Assembly: GCA_947034895.1 (NCBI GenBank) | Contig: OX344761.1 | Coordinates: forward strand, 84,767,447 to 84,831,446 | Length of the DNA stretch: 64,000 bases | Direction of reading: 5' to 3' | Source of the DNA: Rhytidiadelphus loreus | Taxonomy: Eukaryota; Streptophyta; Bryopsida; Hypnales; Hylocomiaceae | In this document: one piece after another, positions 41,001 through 52,379 of the stretch | Numbering within the stretch: position 1 is the first letter of the stretch | Layout: every line of letters starts with the position of its first letter | Position numbers and translations under genes: made by a program | The notes under the pieces: generated by a model | What the model was told of the DNA's origin: nothing | Seen by the model: only the letters and a program-made list of their open reading frames with translations | Database searches by the model: none

Positions 41001-43505
41001 TAATTATTGGAGGCAGAGGTTCGAAAGTGTCTGTAACAGAATCAGATAACAAAGTTGATAAAACCTATACCTGCAGCAATCTCGTCAAGAGATCCTTTTT
41101 GTGAGGAGCTGATGAAGAAGCCAATAGACGTCTTCTTTCATCAATAAGGCGGAATACTACCTTATCTAAACCGGTTACAGCACTATTGTATTGAATGTTG
41201 TCGAAAGTAGGTACCCACTCCGGCACTGCAACAGAAAAGCACATCAAAAACATGAAAAATCTACAAACGATACAGGAACCCAGATTGGTCAGGATGATTG
41301 CATAAAGGCAACCACACTGGGGCTTTAAGCCACTAGATATAGTTTCTGCTATTCGAATGGCCAAATTTTTAGTGATTCTTGTTAGCAATTGCATTGCACC
41401 AAAATACACCTAATTTGGATATTGCATGTAAAAGTTAGAAGGGTTCAAAATTTTATTGATAGATTATCTAAAATCAATACAAGGTGCGATGTTAAGGTGG
41501 TATACATTCTCAAATAAAAATAGTTTACTCATCACGCACAATTGAGTACATGAAGCAATTAAATACCTATACCTTACTATGGCTTAACAAGAGAGCACCA
41601 AAGGGTTAGCTTGTGAAGAAATCACACCAATAAACATAGAGGTTGCCCGGCGGGTGAAGAACTGGAATGCTTGAGTGATAGCAGGACCGACCTGGGCCAT
41701 GTCGTTCGAGCCCTCAGGAGCTCCAAAAAGAGCGGATGCCACAATCTCCATAGTCAGCTCATTGAAGTCTGCAAATACATCACGCATCCCACCTGCTCGC
41801 CACTGCTTCTCCACCATCTTTTCGGATATGTTCACAATTGCCTACGCATACAACACATGTCAATATATCATTGAGACTACACTCTTCTGTCTACTGAGTG
41901 TGGTTTCAAAACAAGGTGGGCATCCTATTTGCCATTGAGACATAAGAGTGAGAATAGTGTTGCCATCAAACGATTAGATTACGAATAGGTGAACCCAAGA
42001 TGATTGGTGCAGTAAAAAAGATGGTTTGAAAAAAAATGACCCACACTAGATGAACTTCATAGTGTAATCAATAGAAGTGAAAGGAACCAAAAGAAGAACT
42101 TATGATCCATGTTAGAGTATTACGTTTGCATAGGTTTGAATAGCAGCTTTCCGGAAGGCTGGATTGGAAAGACGACGTTGGCGTTTCCAAATGTCGCCAT
42201 CACTAACTAGCAAACCGTTTCCAGCAAGACTGCTTCCTGGGAAAAAGGCCGTTCCTGCCTATCACAACAAGCACATATATCAATCCCAAATCTAGTCCAT
42301 TGAAATTGATTAGGAAGAGTGAAAGTAGAGCCTTGATATTGGAAACTACATGTCGAGTCACAATAATGGCATAATGAGATTGTAATTTCACATTACTAGA
42401 CATAACGTCAATGGTTGAATCCTTTTTATCATGTACAAAGGTAAAAAAAGAAAACAACATAAAACTAAAGACGGACAGAATTATGAGATATATCCATGCT
42501 ATCCATATCCAATGTTTAGTTGCTATCACTGTAGAAATGGGTTCCATCATGATTATGCAAGGGTGTCTCTTTGATAACCAATGCAAGGGACAACAACAAA
42601 GCATGAAACTAAAACAAAAATTCTTAATTCTGAAAATGCATGTCAGGGAGGAGACTGACCTTAATGAAGGTGCTACTTTGGGTGAAAAACACTTCCCTGG
42701 CATAAAACCTGTTTCAAAACAACAAAAAAATCCATTCAAATTTTTCATTCTACTCAAAACCAAAATTGCAGACACTGACACACAACGTGCTGCTTGATAC
42801 TGCTACAGCACAAGAAATCATGCATAACCTACCTCTTTCCAATTTTCTAGCAACATGTGGTATCTCTAAGAAGTGCGAACTGAATGTGAAGGAACCAGAG
42901 AAGTAAAATTAAACAAAAATTAGGGTTCTCCAACAACAGACACCACGCTCAAATTCTTACATACATCACCGCAGCTTTTCGAAACAGCTCCTCAGCCTAA
43001 ACTACTCCATCCACTTCTCTTGCAACTTTCTAAGAAACCTAAAACCGAGGAATGTCAAACAAACAGAGAAAGTCCTTATAAACTACTCCATCCACTTCTC
43101 TTGCAAATTTCCAAGAATGTGAAACAAACAGAGAAAGTCTGCTTAAATTACTCCATCCACTTCTCCTACAACTTTTCAAGAATCTAAAAAAACTGAGAAT
43201 GTGAAACAAACAGAAGAAAACAAAGCGAAAAAGACTCACGGCGAGCTGACGAGAATTATCGGCCGAGACGCCAGCTTGAATCCCACGAGGCTCCCGTAGC
43301 GCGACTTGAGCGACTCCAGGCACCGGAGCGGGTCTTGGGCAAGCTCTAGAGCGACATCGCCATCAGGACCAGGCGGGAACCCCTGCGGCAAAGGCTGCAT
43401 TGATTGCTGCATTGCTGTTTGCGTGCGTAACAGAGATTCCGTCGCGCGTTGCAAGCAATGCGAGGCCAGAGTGGTCATCAGCTCCAAATTCACAATCGAC
43501 CCCAT
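38088..43505 (-). CDS. Cytochrome P450 monooxygenase, complete, 10 exons
   Basis: Minus-strand exons: 43505-43240, 42708-42660, 42258-42124, 41841-41628, 41225-41071, 40690-40619, 40354-40212, 40079-39912, 39309-39171 and 38297-38088. All introns are GT-AG, phases agree, and the total is 1551 nt (516 aa). Motifs: C-helix SDGDIWKRQRR; I-helix AGQETS (297-302), with Gln where many P450s have His, Gly or Asp; K-helix ExxR as ETLR (353-356); FDPSRW; heme loop PYGGGPRNCIG with ligand Cys435; and the C-terminal ITLRPENEV sheet. The start (GFPPGPDGD after about 40 residues) has no obvious membrane anchor. Sequence flavour is closest to the CYP97/CYP746/CYP4-like groups, but I cannot fix the family or substrate. 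Exon 5 is duplicated at 56.5 kb, and the last intron carries a CACTA-like miniature. Confidence 0.92.
38510..38669. mobile_element. CACTA-like miniature in the last P450 intron
   Basis: The left end CACTACAAGAAAATAGG is the classic plant CACTA terminus. The right end, cctgttttcttctagtag, is an imperfect inverted copy. It is about 160 bp, non-coding, and lies between the exon 9 donor (39170) and the exon 10 acceptor (38298). The splice sites are intact. Confidence 0.7.
43001..43220. repeat. Three-copy tandem repeat in P450 intron 1
   Basis: Units begin at about 43001, 43082 and 43147. Each has actccatccacttctc, then a caa(c/a)tttt-like stretch, then gaatgt(c/g)aaacaaacag. Unit length varies from 65 to 80 bp. 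It lies close to the exon 1 donor at 43239. Confidence 0.8.
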
Positions 43506-44124
43506 TGTGCAACAATTTGAACGCAGGCTTTGGTTTCACCACCGATTGGTGAGAGAAAAAAAAAATTGGTCGTATCGCTGGAATTCTACCCACGGCGCAT
43601 GACGCTGCGCAGTACTAGTAGCTGGGGAATTGTCGCCACAGAAATGCTTGAAATTTTTGCAATCCTTGAAATCCTGGGGATGCTTGAGAAGCTTGAGATG
43701 CTTGAAATGTTGGAAGGTGCTGGAGAATTGGAATTTTTGTGAAGAAAACTAGCCCGCCTGTACGACGTGACCTCACGAACACATTATTCAAATCGGTGCC
43801 GACGTCGACGTCACGTCCCTGGGACATAGCCCGTTCCTGTGGTTGAGTCCTCACAAGGGATGATCCTCCTTTTTGAACTTTTTTGAAAAAAACAAATTGA
43901 TAAATAATTTTTTATTGAAAGAAAATTTTGAAGATAATCCATTTGGGTTTCGTATTTTTTGTTGGAGTCTTGTAGAATTTGTTATGAATTTTCGAATTTG
44001 AAATTTTCGGTTTACAGAATTCTCATCATTCTTGTAATGTTCTGATTGTCAAATATGTTGAAGTATCCAATAAGGTAAACTACCCCATTACAGACAGAAT
44101 GGAAGAGGTTAAAGCTTTAAGGGG
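43506..44124. other. Promoter side of the P450 gene
   Basis: The first 350 bases upstream of the ATG have genic composition and must hold the promoter and 5' UTR. At 43646-43735 a degenerate tandem of cttgaaat- and cttgagatg-type units occurs. It reads as a Leu/Glu-rich frame on the plus strand but is a simple repeat. No further gene is seen. Confidence 0.5.
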
Positions 44125-44128
44125 TTAA

Positions 44129-44537
44129 GGTAGTGTGCTCATAAACCGCCCCTCTTCTTCACATTGTCCTATAGGTAGCTGTAGAATGGATGCAAGGTGA
44201 TCCTTGAATGGCCATGTTTGCTCTCTTAATGAATTCAAGAAGAATTGTTTTTTTCTATTGTAAGAGCCAATCGTTGGTTGTGATTTCTGCACATTTCTCT
44301 ATAAGTCACAAGGGGACGGATTTTGGGACACCTATGGTCACAAATAGGTGCCTATGACCCGGATCTTTGAAAATTTATAAGTAATTCAAAAATGCTTGGA
44401 AAAATATGAAACTACTTGCGTTGGGTTCTGCATCTATTTTTCTTTCTTTGAAAAATGATCTAAAAATCATTTTGTCCCTGGAAACCTGTGAAAAAGGTGA
44501 ATCAGCCCTTAAAGTGATGGTTTATGAGCACACTACC
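44129..44537. mobile_element. TTAA-flanked inverted-repeat element
   Basis: The ends are perfect inverted copies: GGTAGTGTGCTCATAAACC at 44129-44147 and its reverse complement at 44519-44537. TTAA sits immediately outside each end (44125-44128 and 44538-44541). A TTAA target is the piggyBac hallmark, but because TTAA is palindromic it could also be part of the inverted repeat. The element is 409 bp and non-coding. Confidence 0.8.
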
Positions 44538-44541
44538 TTAA

Positions 44542-45991
44542 GAACATGACAATCTAAACTTCGAAAATTGTGAGACGTATTATAAAATGCAACTTAGAAG
44601 AAAAAGATAATGATGACTCTCAAACAACAATTGTAAAACATGATCTATAGAACATATCCACATGATTAAATCAACTTCTGTAGTAATTGATCTTTTTCAA
44701 TGAAAATTGAAGCCCAAAATTGAGAATTCCTTCTAAAACTAATTATAGATGATATTCACATATAAAATACTTTAAGTTCAAAATGTTAAGTTCTAATCAT
44801 AGTGATTTTGAAGGGTCATTTTTTGAACTGAAAAAAGTTACTCCGTACTTTGCAAGGCTAGACCTACTACTGGTACTGGTACCATTTGCATTATAGAATT
44901 TTTGCAAAGCAAAGACTTCAAAATTTATACAAGAACTAACACAAGAATCTACAAAAAATTGACAAATTCAAAAATGCATTTTTGTGTGCCTAATGTGTTT
45001 GTGTTCATTCATTAATTAAAATTTGAAAGTCAAGTCAACCTAGTCATATTATGCATTTGAATTTGTGCTACTAGATGTAATAGTTTCAAAGTGAACAATA
45101 AAGTCAAGGACTCATTTTGTTCTTGAGAGGGTTTGTTGTGTTTTAGGAATTTTTTATTTTTTATTTGATTTCAAACTTTAAATTCTTAAATCCAAATTTT
45201 TGTTGAAACTTTTTGAATGTTTTCAAGCATTTAAAAGGTTTAATTTTAACAATGAAGACTACCAAGTAAAAATTAAAGGATTTTTTTGGTAGAAACTATG
45301 GTATTCAACATAATTATCATCTAGTCTTTGTTCTTTGTTAACTCTTATAATGTATTCTATTCTTCACAATCTATTTGAATGTATTAGTATATCATTTGTC
45401 TTTTCTTCTTTACAAATGATTTCAAGTTTAAATAATAAAATACCATCTTCTTCTCATCCTTACCTTCATTTTTGGTCATATTTTCAAAATACTCTAATAT
45501 ATACTCTAGTTGATACAATTTAATGTATAGTTTGTGCTTTAAAAATCACAATTACTTGATTTTTGAACCAAAAATCCTAAGATATGATCAACATCAATAG
45601 AAAATACCAATAGAGAAAGTATTATTCATTCATAAAAGTCACCAAAATTTTATGAATCAATTATACTAAGGCTCAATTTAGCTTGATGGTGGTGCTTTGA
45701 CTTGAAGGTCATCACCTAGGATGTTTTGAGTGTAAAAAGTGAACAAATACTTAAAATATTTTCACACTACTCTTTCATGGCTACTATTACCACTTCGAGA
45801 AAGTTCTAATTGGATTTTTATTTTTTTTACCAATACATTATCACTTATAGCTTTTAAGTGATAGAAATTAAATTTTATTATGAAACTAATAGAGATTTTT
45901 CACATTCATAGATAACATATAAATCAATCTCATATAACGATTATATTACATTGAAAATCAAGTATAATTTGAAACACTAAATTGGGTTCAA
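44542..45991. other. AT-rich intergenic DNA
   Basis: No gene, RNA or readable element end is seen. Short frames are compositional. Confidence 0.45.
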
Positions 45992-46718
45992 GGGTGATTG
46001 CAAGAAAGACCGGTTCTATTTGGCATCACAAATTGAAGTGACTAAGTTGCCATCAATCATAACTTTTGGAAAATGAAGCCGATGGACTTGAAATTTTTAT
46101 TGAAGATGGCTAACTGAGAAATCATGAGATTCATTATTTTTCATAAATTTTGAAAAATAATTTTATAATTAAATGTCAATTTAGCTAATTTGTCACACTT
46201 TGCGGTTTAGGGGTTTTTAGTACTGTAGAGCATCCAAAAATTATGATGTTCACTTGAATTTTTTGTGGGTTATTTCCACACTAGATGAGCATGTGCCTAC
46301 CAAAGGGCATTCAAAAAAATACAATTTTTTGTCCTCAACATGCATGCAAATAGGGGTCCTTTGCACATAGCACTCCCAACCTTTATGATGGTTTCAACTT
46401 CTAGTTTTTGGTAAAATGTAATCACCATCAAGTCTTTATAAATGGCCAATTTTTAGTTTTTTTATATTCATGATTTTCTAATTTTTATTAATTTATACAT
46501 AATTTTATCTACTTTTTGTGACAAGCTGTCATTTTTTTTAAGTAATATTGTTTTTGTATTATAAAGTACTCAAATGTACTATTGGCTATTGATTTTTCAA
46601 ATCAATGGCTGAAATTGCTCCATTTTGTAGTACTCCTAGTATTCCTAGTACTGGGCAGAAAAAACATAGTTTTTGACCAAACGCTACCAAAATCGTTCGG
46701 TCTTTCTTGCAATCACCC
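45992..46718 (+). mobile_element. About 730-bp TIR element, copy 1
   Basis: It begins GGGTGATTGCAAGAAAGACC and ends with the reverse complement of nearly the same sequence (ggtctttcttgcaatcaccc). Direct TCAA repeats flank it (45988-45991 and 46719-46722). The 727-bp interior is collinear, in inverted orientation, with 47700-48430. Shared landmarks include taattataaaattattttt-type sequence, acactagatgagcatgtg, aagggcatt, ccaaaaactagaagttgaaa (as complement) and atcaatggctga. There is no coding frame. Confidence 0.85.
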
Positions 46719-47699
46719 TCAAAAACAAAGTTTGGTCATATGACAATGGAATGATAATCCTTTAGGTTTTTATCCCTAAAAAGATTTTAATCCATCAATA
46801 TAAAGAAGCCATTGGAAGAAGTCTTTGAACAAGTGTCATTTTTTAAAATCACCATTGGTTCTACACACATTTGCCAAATTGCAATTATAGGTGTGCATAC
46901 TATAATTGAACTTAGAATGAGCTCCCTTGTATGTGCATTGTTTTGCATCTAAATTGTGAATGGAATTTTTATTTTATTTTCCCCCCAAAAAATCACATAT
47001 TTTGTATGAGTCATAAAAACTTCAATAGATTGAAGTTTTAAAACAACAATGTATTTTTGAAGCAATAGCAAAAGAAATTTATATAAAATACTTAATTCGC
47101 TTAAAAAGTCTGAAATTTTTTCTACAGTCATACATTATAGTTTACAACATCATGGAATGGACAAAATTTGTTTCATTTTGAAATTAGAATACAAAAACAT
47201 GGATGTAGGTGTAAAGCTCAAATTGTAGTAAATTATTTATTTATATGATATTTTCAATATATCAAATTGCAATAGGAATTAAACTTGATATACTATGCAC
47301 CAAAAAGGATGCAAACATAGCCTTGTGATTATGGCTTCCCATCAAAAATCCACAATCGTCAATTTGGAAAGAAAAAATTCATTCACACTCCAAAAAAAAT
47401 CCCCCAAAATCCTCCCAACATTGATTCAATTTCTTCTTGGAAAACCTAAGCCATCGATCTGAAGTGGAAAGATTTGAAGCTCCCTCCCCTATCATCAATC
47501 TTGATATAGATACTTATACAAATACAATAACCTATTATTAATAGAGGATATTATATACAAAATACATTTGGAAATATATGAAATACATAAAAATTCATAC
47601 AAAATATGCATAAAAATTCATATGAATACAATATACATATAGCAATCCCATATATCCCGTATTGATTGCAGTCCCAATTACTTCTTAAAAAATAAAAAT
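46719..47699. other. AT-rich spacer between the two inverted elements
   Basis: This is 981 bp of intergenic DNA separating the inverted copies. No gene or repeat end is seen. Confidence 0.5.
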
Positions 47700-48430
47700 G
47701 GTTGATTGCAAGACAAACCGAAAGATTTTGGTAGTATTCTATCAAAATTGTGATTTTTTAGGCTTAGTACTATGAGTTTTAGAATACTACAAAATAGAAC
47801 AATCTCAGCCATTGATTTGAAAAATTGGCAGCTAATAGTACTTTTGACTACTTATAAATATTGAAACAATACTATTTGAAAAAAAAGATAGTTTGTCACA
47901 AAAAATAAATAAAATAAAGTATAAATTAATAATAATTACAAAATCGTGAACAAAAAAAACTAAAAATTGGCCATTTGTAAAGACTTGATAGTGATCACAT
48001 TTCACCAAAAACTAGAAGTTGAAACCATCGTGAATGTTTGGAGCGCTATACGCAAGGGACCCTTATTCACAGTTTTGCATGCATGTCGAGGACAAATAAT
48101 TGTGTTTTTCTTAATGCCCTTTGGTGGACACATGCTCATCTAGTGTGAGAATAGCCCACAAAAAATTCAAGATAACATCATAATTTTTGAATATTCCACA
48201 ATACTAAAAAACTCTAAACTGCAAAGTGTGACAAATGAGCTAAATTGACATTTAATTATAAAATTATTTTTCAAAAATTTGAAAAATAAAAAATCTCATG
48301 CTTTCTGAGTTAGCCATCTTCTATAAAAATTTCAAGTCCATCAACTTCATTTTGCAAAAGTTACGGCTAATGGCAACTCCGTCACTTCAATTGTGACACG
48401 AAATAGGACCGGTCTTTCTTGCAATCACTC
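47700..48430 (-). mobile_element. About 730-bp TIR element, copy 2
   Basis: This is an inverted relative of 45992-46718, 731 bp long. Its ends are ggttgattgcaagacaaacc (decayed) and ggtctttcttgcaatcactc. Direct AAAT repeats flank it (47696-47699 and 48431-48434). Similarity to copy 1 runs the full length with many substitutions. The differing target duplications show two independent insertions, not one inverted duplication. Confidence 0.85.
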
Positions 48431-48585
48431 AAATAGGGGTGATGGTAATTTGACAAGCATAGTTAATGAATTATGCAATTAATTAATTGTGCAAGTTTGT
48501 CACTATGTACCCAATTGCATTGTGACTCATTCACGTCACTTGTTGAATAAGTGAATGAATTAATTGATATGTATATTTTTGTGAT

Positions 48586-49230
48586 TTAACCCCTAAAGTT
48601 TTTTCATGTTTAGAGGCCCCAAAGCAACTATATTCAACTATATTATCTTTTTAGCAAATCCAACCATAGGATCCTTTATTTGACTTGTTAGAGTACACTT
48701 TCCTAAAGTTTCAAAATAAAAACCTTACCAATTGCAAGAATATGATGCTTGGGTTTCAAAAAGAAGTATTTTCAATTCTTTCCAAATGGTTAAATTTCAT
48801 CTTTTAAACATTTTACCCAAAAATGTGTAGATCCTACAACTTGCAATTCTTCATAATACATTGAAGAAATAAGTTGGGAATACACATAAAAAATCTCAAA
48901 AAAATAAATTTCATATTCATACTTGAAAAAATAGTAAGTAGAAAGAAATAGAAAATGATTCAAAAATACTAAATTGGTAAGAATTTAGTTATGGAATTGA
49001 AAAATGCCAATCCCTATGGTTGTTAGTATTGTTGTAATAAACAATCAACATCCTATGATTTTATTTTTTTCCAAAAATATTGAAAATTTAATTAAATATA
49101 GGAATTCAACGTTTATTGTAGAATAAAAATTCCATAATTGCATGCAACCTAAAACTCCTCATAACTTCATCTCATTAATCAAAATGGAATGATTCAAAGC
49201 TTTCCACATGTACATTTTGTTATGAAATGT
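48586..49230 (+). repeat. Dispersed repeat, copy B
   Basis: The stretch starts near the recurrent word ttaacccctaaa (48586-48597) and runs to aatggaatgattcaaagctttcca. From about 48950 it is collinear with 19010-19270 and, inverted, with 63340-63550. Its left part resembles 20930-21010. Confidence 0.65.
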
Positions 49231-49450
49231 ACATCCTTTGTGTACATTGAGATGGAATTAAAATGAAAGTGTAATAGGTTCACTTACCTTAGTTCCAATT
49301 CAGGTTGTTCTACTCCCAAGTTATTAAAAAAAATCAAAGCTAGAGCCATAAAACAAACCCCGAAACAAACAGTAATTTTTATTCTCAACATGTGCAACAA
49401 CTCACGTGTGCCACCCAATATTAATGTAGGATTGGTTAGTTCATTGGTAG

Positions 49451-50223
49451 CTACACTAAAAAAGAATATTTAGTGTTGGATTACATTTAGTGTACTTACC
49501 ACCCTACTCCACACAACACTAAATCTAAACTTTGCGGGAATTAGTGTAATATTAGACTTCAATGCACTGCCTCCAACTTCTCTTGCTTTATGTCATCTCC
49601 TTCCTTGGCCTTACCTTGAGTTCCGCCTTTCTTTGCCTCCCCACACACACTTTCCTGATTTTGGCTTCTTTGCTCTTCCTTTGTTCTTCTCATCCTCCTC
49701 TCTTCTCCTCCAATACTCAAGTGACAGATTTTTTTGGGGGGTTGTTGTTGTTTATATTCCACCTTCTCGTCACCGTTCCGGTTTGAATCTCCCACTCCTT
49801 CTCCACCCGCTTTCTCCCACCCGCTTGTTGGATCTGCCTCTGCTTCCGCTTGCTTGTTACCACCTCACCCAAACCCCTCCATCACTACACGTTCATCTAT
49901 CAAGTATGCAATCGTCGACGTTTTTTTTGTTTTTGTTTTTTACTGTCATTTAATTTGACTCCTCCATGAGCAATTTGAAATCTGAATTTGACTCTAGTGT
50001 GGCATTCTAGGGGATCCACCGTGGCCGACCTTTTCCTTTGCAAATTCATTTTTTTAATATGTTCTAACACTAAATGTGAACCTCTTCAAATTTCAGATTT
50101 ACCATAGAGTACATTTAGTGTTAGAAATTAGATTTAATGTTACTTACTTTAGTAGGGTTAATGATATTTAGTGTCAAGGTTTGTAAATAGTGTTGCTAAT
50201 ACTAAATATCCTTTTTAGTGTAG
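49451..50223. mobile_element. CTACACTAAA element, long form, with GC-richer cargo
   Basis: The left end CTACACTAAAAAAGAATATT and the right end aatatcctttttagtgtag are imperfect inverted copies. The motif tttagtgt or its complement recurs about ten times in both subterminal regions, as in CACTA-type elements. The interior (49560-49960) is GC- and pyrimidine-rich, unlike the flanks and unlike the short form at 35997-36253. It is open in several frames but encodes nothing I recognise, and may be captured host DNA. Confidence 0.7.
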
Positions 50224-51477
50224 TGGAACTGGGAAAAACCCTAGTTGCAATTTGGGAACATCAGAAAAAAAATGAAAAAATCTATAAAATTCTATTGGGA
50301 TAAAAATAAAAAAATAAATGGACTTAGTACTTGAAAAATTGGTTAGTATTGTAGCTTTTTAGCAATTTGGGCAACTTTTTGACTAATAATTAGTTAAAGT
50401 GCAAAAAATAGTTAGGCAATCCAAAAATTAATAAATTAAAATTGGAATTAAAAGATATATAATTAAAATAAGATAGGTATTCATCCAAGCTGTTCTTACA
50501 ATTTTTGGATGGTTGTTGTAATTTTCATCTCAGATAAATATTCTAAACCCTTGCTTTGACCTCCAAACCCTAAATCCTCCACCTTACATGTTGGAATTTT
50601 GTCAAGTATTAGGGTTTGTCATGTGTAAGAAATGTGTTTTGTTTGTGACCCGGTTTGTGAGAGATTGTACTTTAGAACAATCAAAATGACAAGGCAAAAA
50701 TCTTTGCTATGTATGTTTACATTTATTAACAAAGAAGAGATGCAAGATTGTGTAGAATGAGTTGAATTTCTATGAATTAGAAAATCTTTAAATATACTAG
50801 TGTGCCATGTGCCATTGCCATAGTATAATAAAATTAAAATTAAAACAATTTTCTAATTTTTTAATTCACAAAAACTTTGAAATTCAATATCTTTTCAATT
50901 GTAAGTTAGAATACCACAAAACAAAGGTATACATCCCTCCTTGCGCTTAGTCCTAGCGGAGAACTTTTTGATGGTACCAAGAACACAATCGGGGACTCAC
51001 AGTTCTAGAGATCTCATTGCATGTAACAAACAAAATAAAACAAACAAAATAAAACAAACACTTTAACTTAAGGTATGAATATATTTTTCGTTATTTATTT
51101 GGGAGGAGCAAACTAGGTCAATAATTTTTCAAAATGTTAGGCACCCTTTTCAATTATTTATTTTCTAACCAAGCTTCTAGGAAGTTACAATATCAAAATT
51201 ACAAGGAAACTAGCTAGTAAAACTCAAAAAACATCCCCAATACTAGTGGTCCCACCACCTTTTTCTTTCTTCTTCTTTGACACAAATGAAAGCAAATTCA
51301 TGAAGGTGACTAACTTTTAAGTTTGATAAAATGGTCAAACATGGTTGGTTTTTTAATTAAATTAATTTTTTTAAAACAAAAGAAGTGGAATATCATTGGT
51401 CAGATTTGGTATTCAATGAAGTGAGAATTATGAGTAGAGTAGAAAATCTGGAATAGAAAGGCCCTAAAAGGACATGG
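50224..51477. other. AT-rich intergenic DNA
   Basis: No gene is seen. A short direct repeat of aaacaaacaaaataaaac type occurs at about 51028-51059. Confidence 0.45.
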
Positions 51478-51480
51478 TAA

Positions 51481-51824
51481 GAGCATCTCCTACAACCCTC
51501 CAAATATTCTTGTCCCCCTAATTTTTGGACGATGAGCAATCAATTTCAATGTATGTCAACTTCTACCTTTATTTTCCTCCTTTAAATAAGCCATATTTGA
51601 AGCGGTCACTAACCCCTCTACAAGCTATATTTTCTCTTGGAATTCGCAAGTTGTCATAATAAATGATAGCTTACTTTTTGCTTTTGCAAGTTCTGTGACT
51701 TGTGATTGGTTGGAAGTATATTTTAGTAAATTGTACTATTGGGGCTAGAGGTGGTCATCCCCTCTAAAGTGGATAGATCTCAATTGAAGGCACTTGGGTA
51801 TTTAGAGGGTTGTAGGAGATGCTC
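51481..51824. mobile_element. PIF/Harbinger-like MITE with GAGCATCTCC ends
   Basis: Left GAGCATCTCCTACAACCCTC (51481) and right gagggttgtaggagatgctc (to 51824) are perfect inverted copies. The match continues as (c/t)aaat. TAA flanks both sides (51478-51480 and 51825-51827). The ends match the common plant MITE terminus GAGCATCTCC. It is 344 bp and non-coding. Confidence 0.85.
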
Positions 51825-52232
51825 TAAGTGATCATGTTACTATGATCCATCAAAAAGATACAAAGTTTTTTTCATAGCACACGAGTCTTGTTCTTTAAAT
51901 ATTTCCTCCAAATCATATACACTTGCACACAACATGCATTCATTCGAACTTGTCATAATGGGAAAAAAATAGTGTGAGGTCGTAGAATTCGCATAAAATA
52001 GTGATAGAAGTCATGCATACACGCACGAGAAAAAGATGTTCAATTCCAATACCTAATCATATTGCTTTGCATCTTTGCATTGAGGTAAGAGGTCCATAAA
52101 TCAACTAGGTTTTAAATGTGTCCCCTATCTAGGAATGAGTGACATTTTCCTTAAAATATCTATTAATGTCATTAATGAGGTATTTAAATACCAAACAACA
52201 ATGTTTGGGGTTGGTACCAAACTTGACAAATA

Positions 52233-52374
52233 TAAGGTGAACTAACCTATTACGGCCACCCTTTTCAATTCTACCTTCATGTACCCATGGGATACATTTT
52301 AGAGGAAAAATGTACACCATAGGTACATGAGGGTAGAATTGAGAAGGGTGGTGGTAGTGGGTTGGTTCACCTTA
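52233..52374. mobile_element. Hairpin MITE with TA target duplication
   Basis: Almost the entire 142 bp is one imperfect inverted repeat. The left arm starts TAAGGTGAACTAACC and includes aattctaccttcatgtacc; the right arm includes ggtacatgagggtagaatt and ends ttggttcacctta. TA flanks both ends. A TA duplication and hairpin form suggest a Tc1/mariner-derived (Stowaway-like) element. Related single arms occur at about 37464-37510 and 49222-49295. Confidence 0.75.
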
Positions 52375-52379
52375 TAGGC

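Noticed and set aside
43001..43220. Regularly spaced repeats that could be mistaken for a CRISPR-like array
   Set aside because: There are only three diverged units of unequal length inside a plant intron, with no uniform repeats or spacers.
43530..43742. Leu/Glu/Met repeat frame (LEMLEML type) upstream of the P450 gene
   Set aside because: It comes from a simple imperfect tandem of cttgaaat- and cttgagatg-type units in the P450 promoter side and has no gene context.
45992..48430. A single long inverted repeat with a 981-bp loop
   Set aside because: Each arm has its own inverted ends and its own different flanking duplication, so two separate insertions explain it better.
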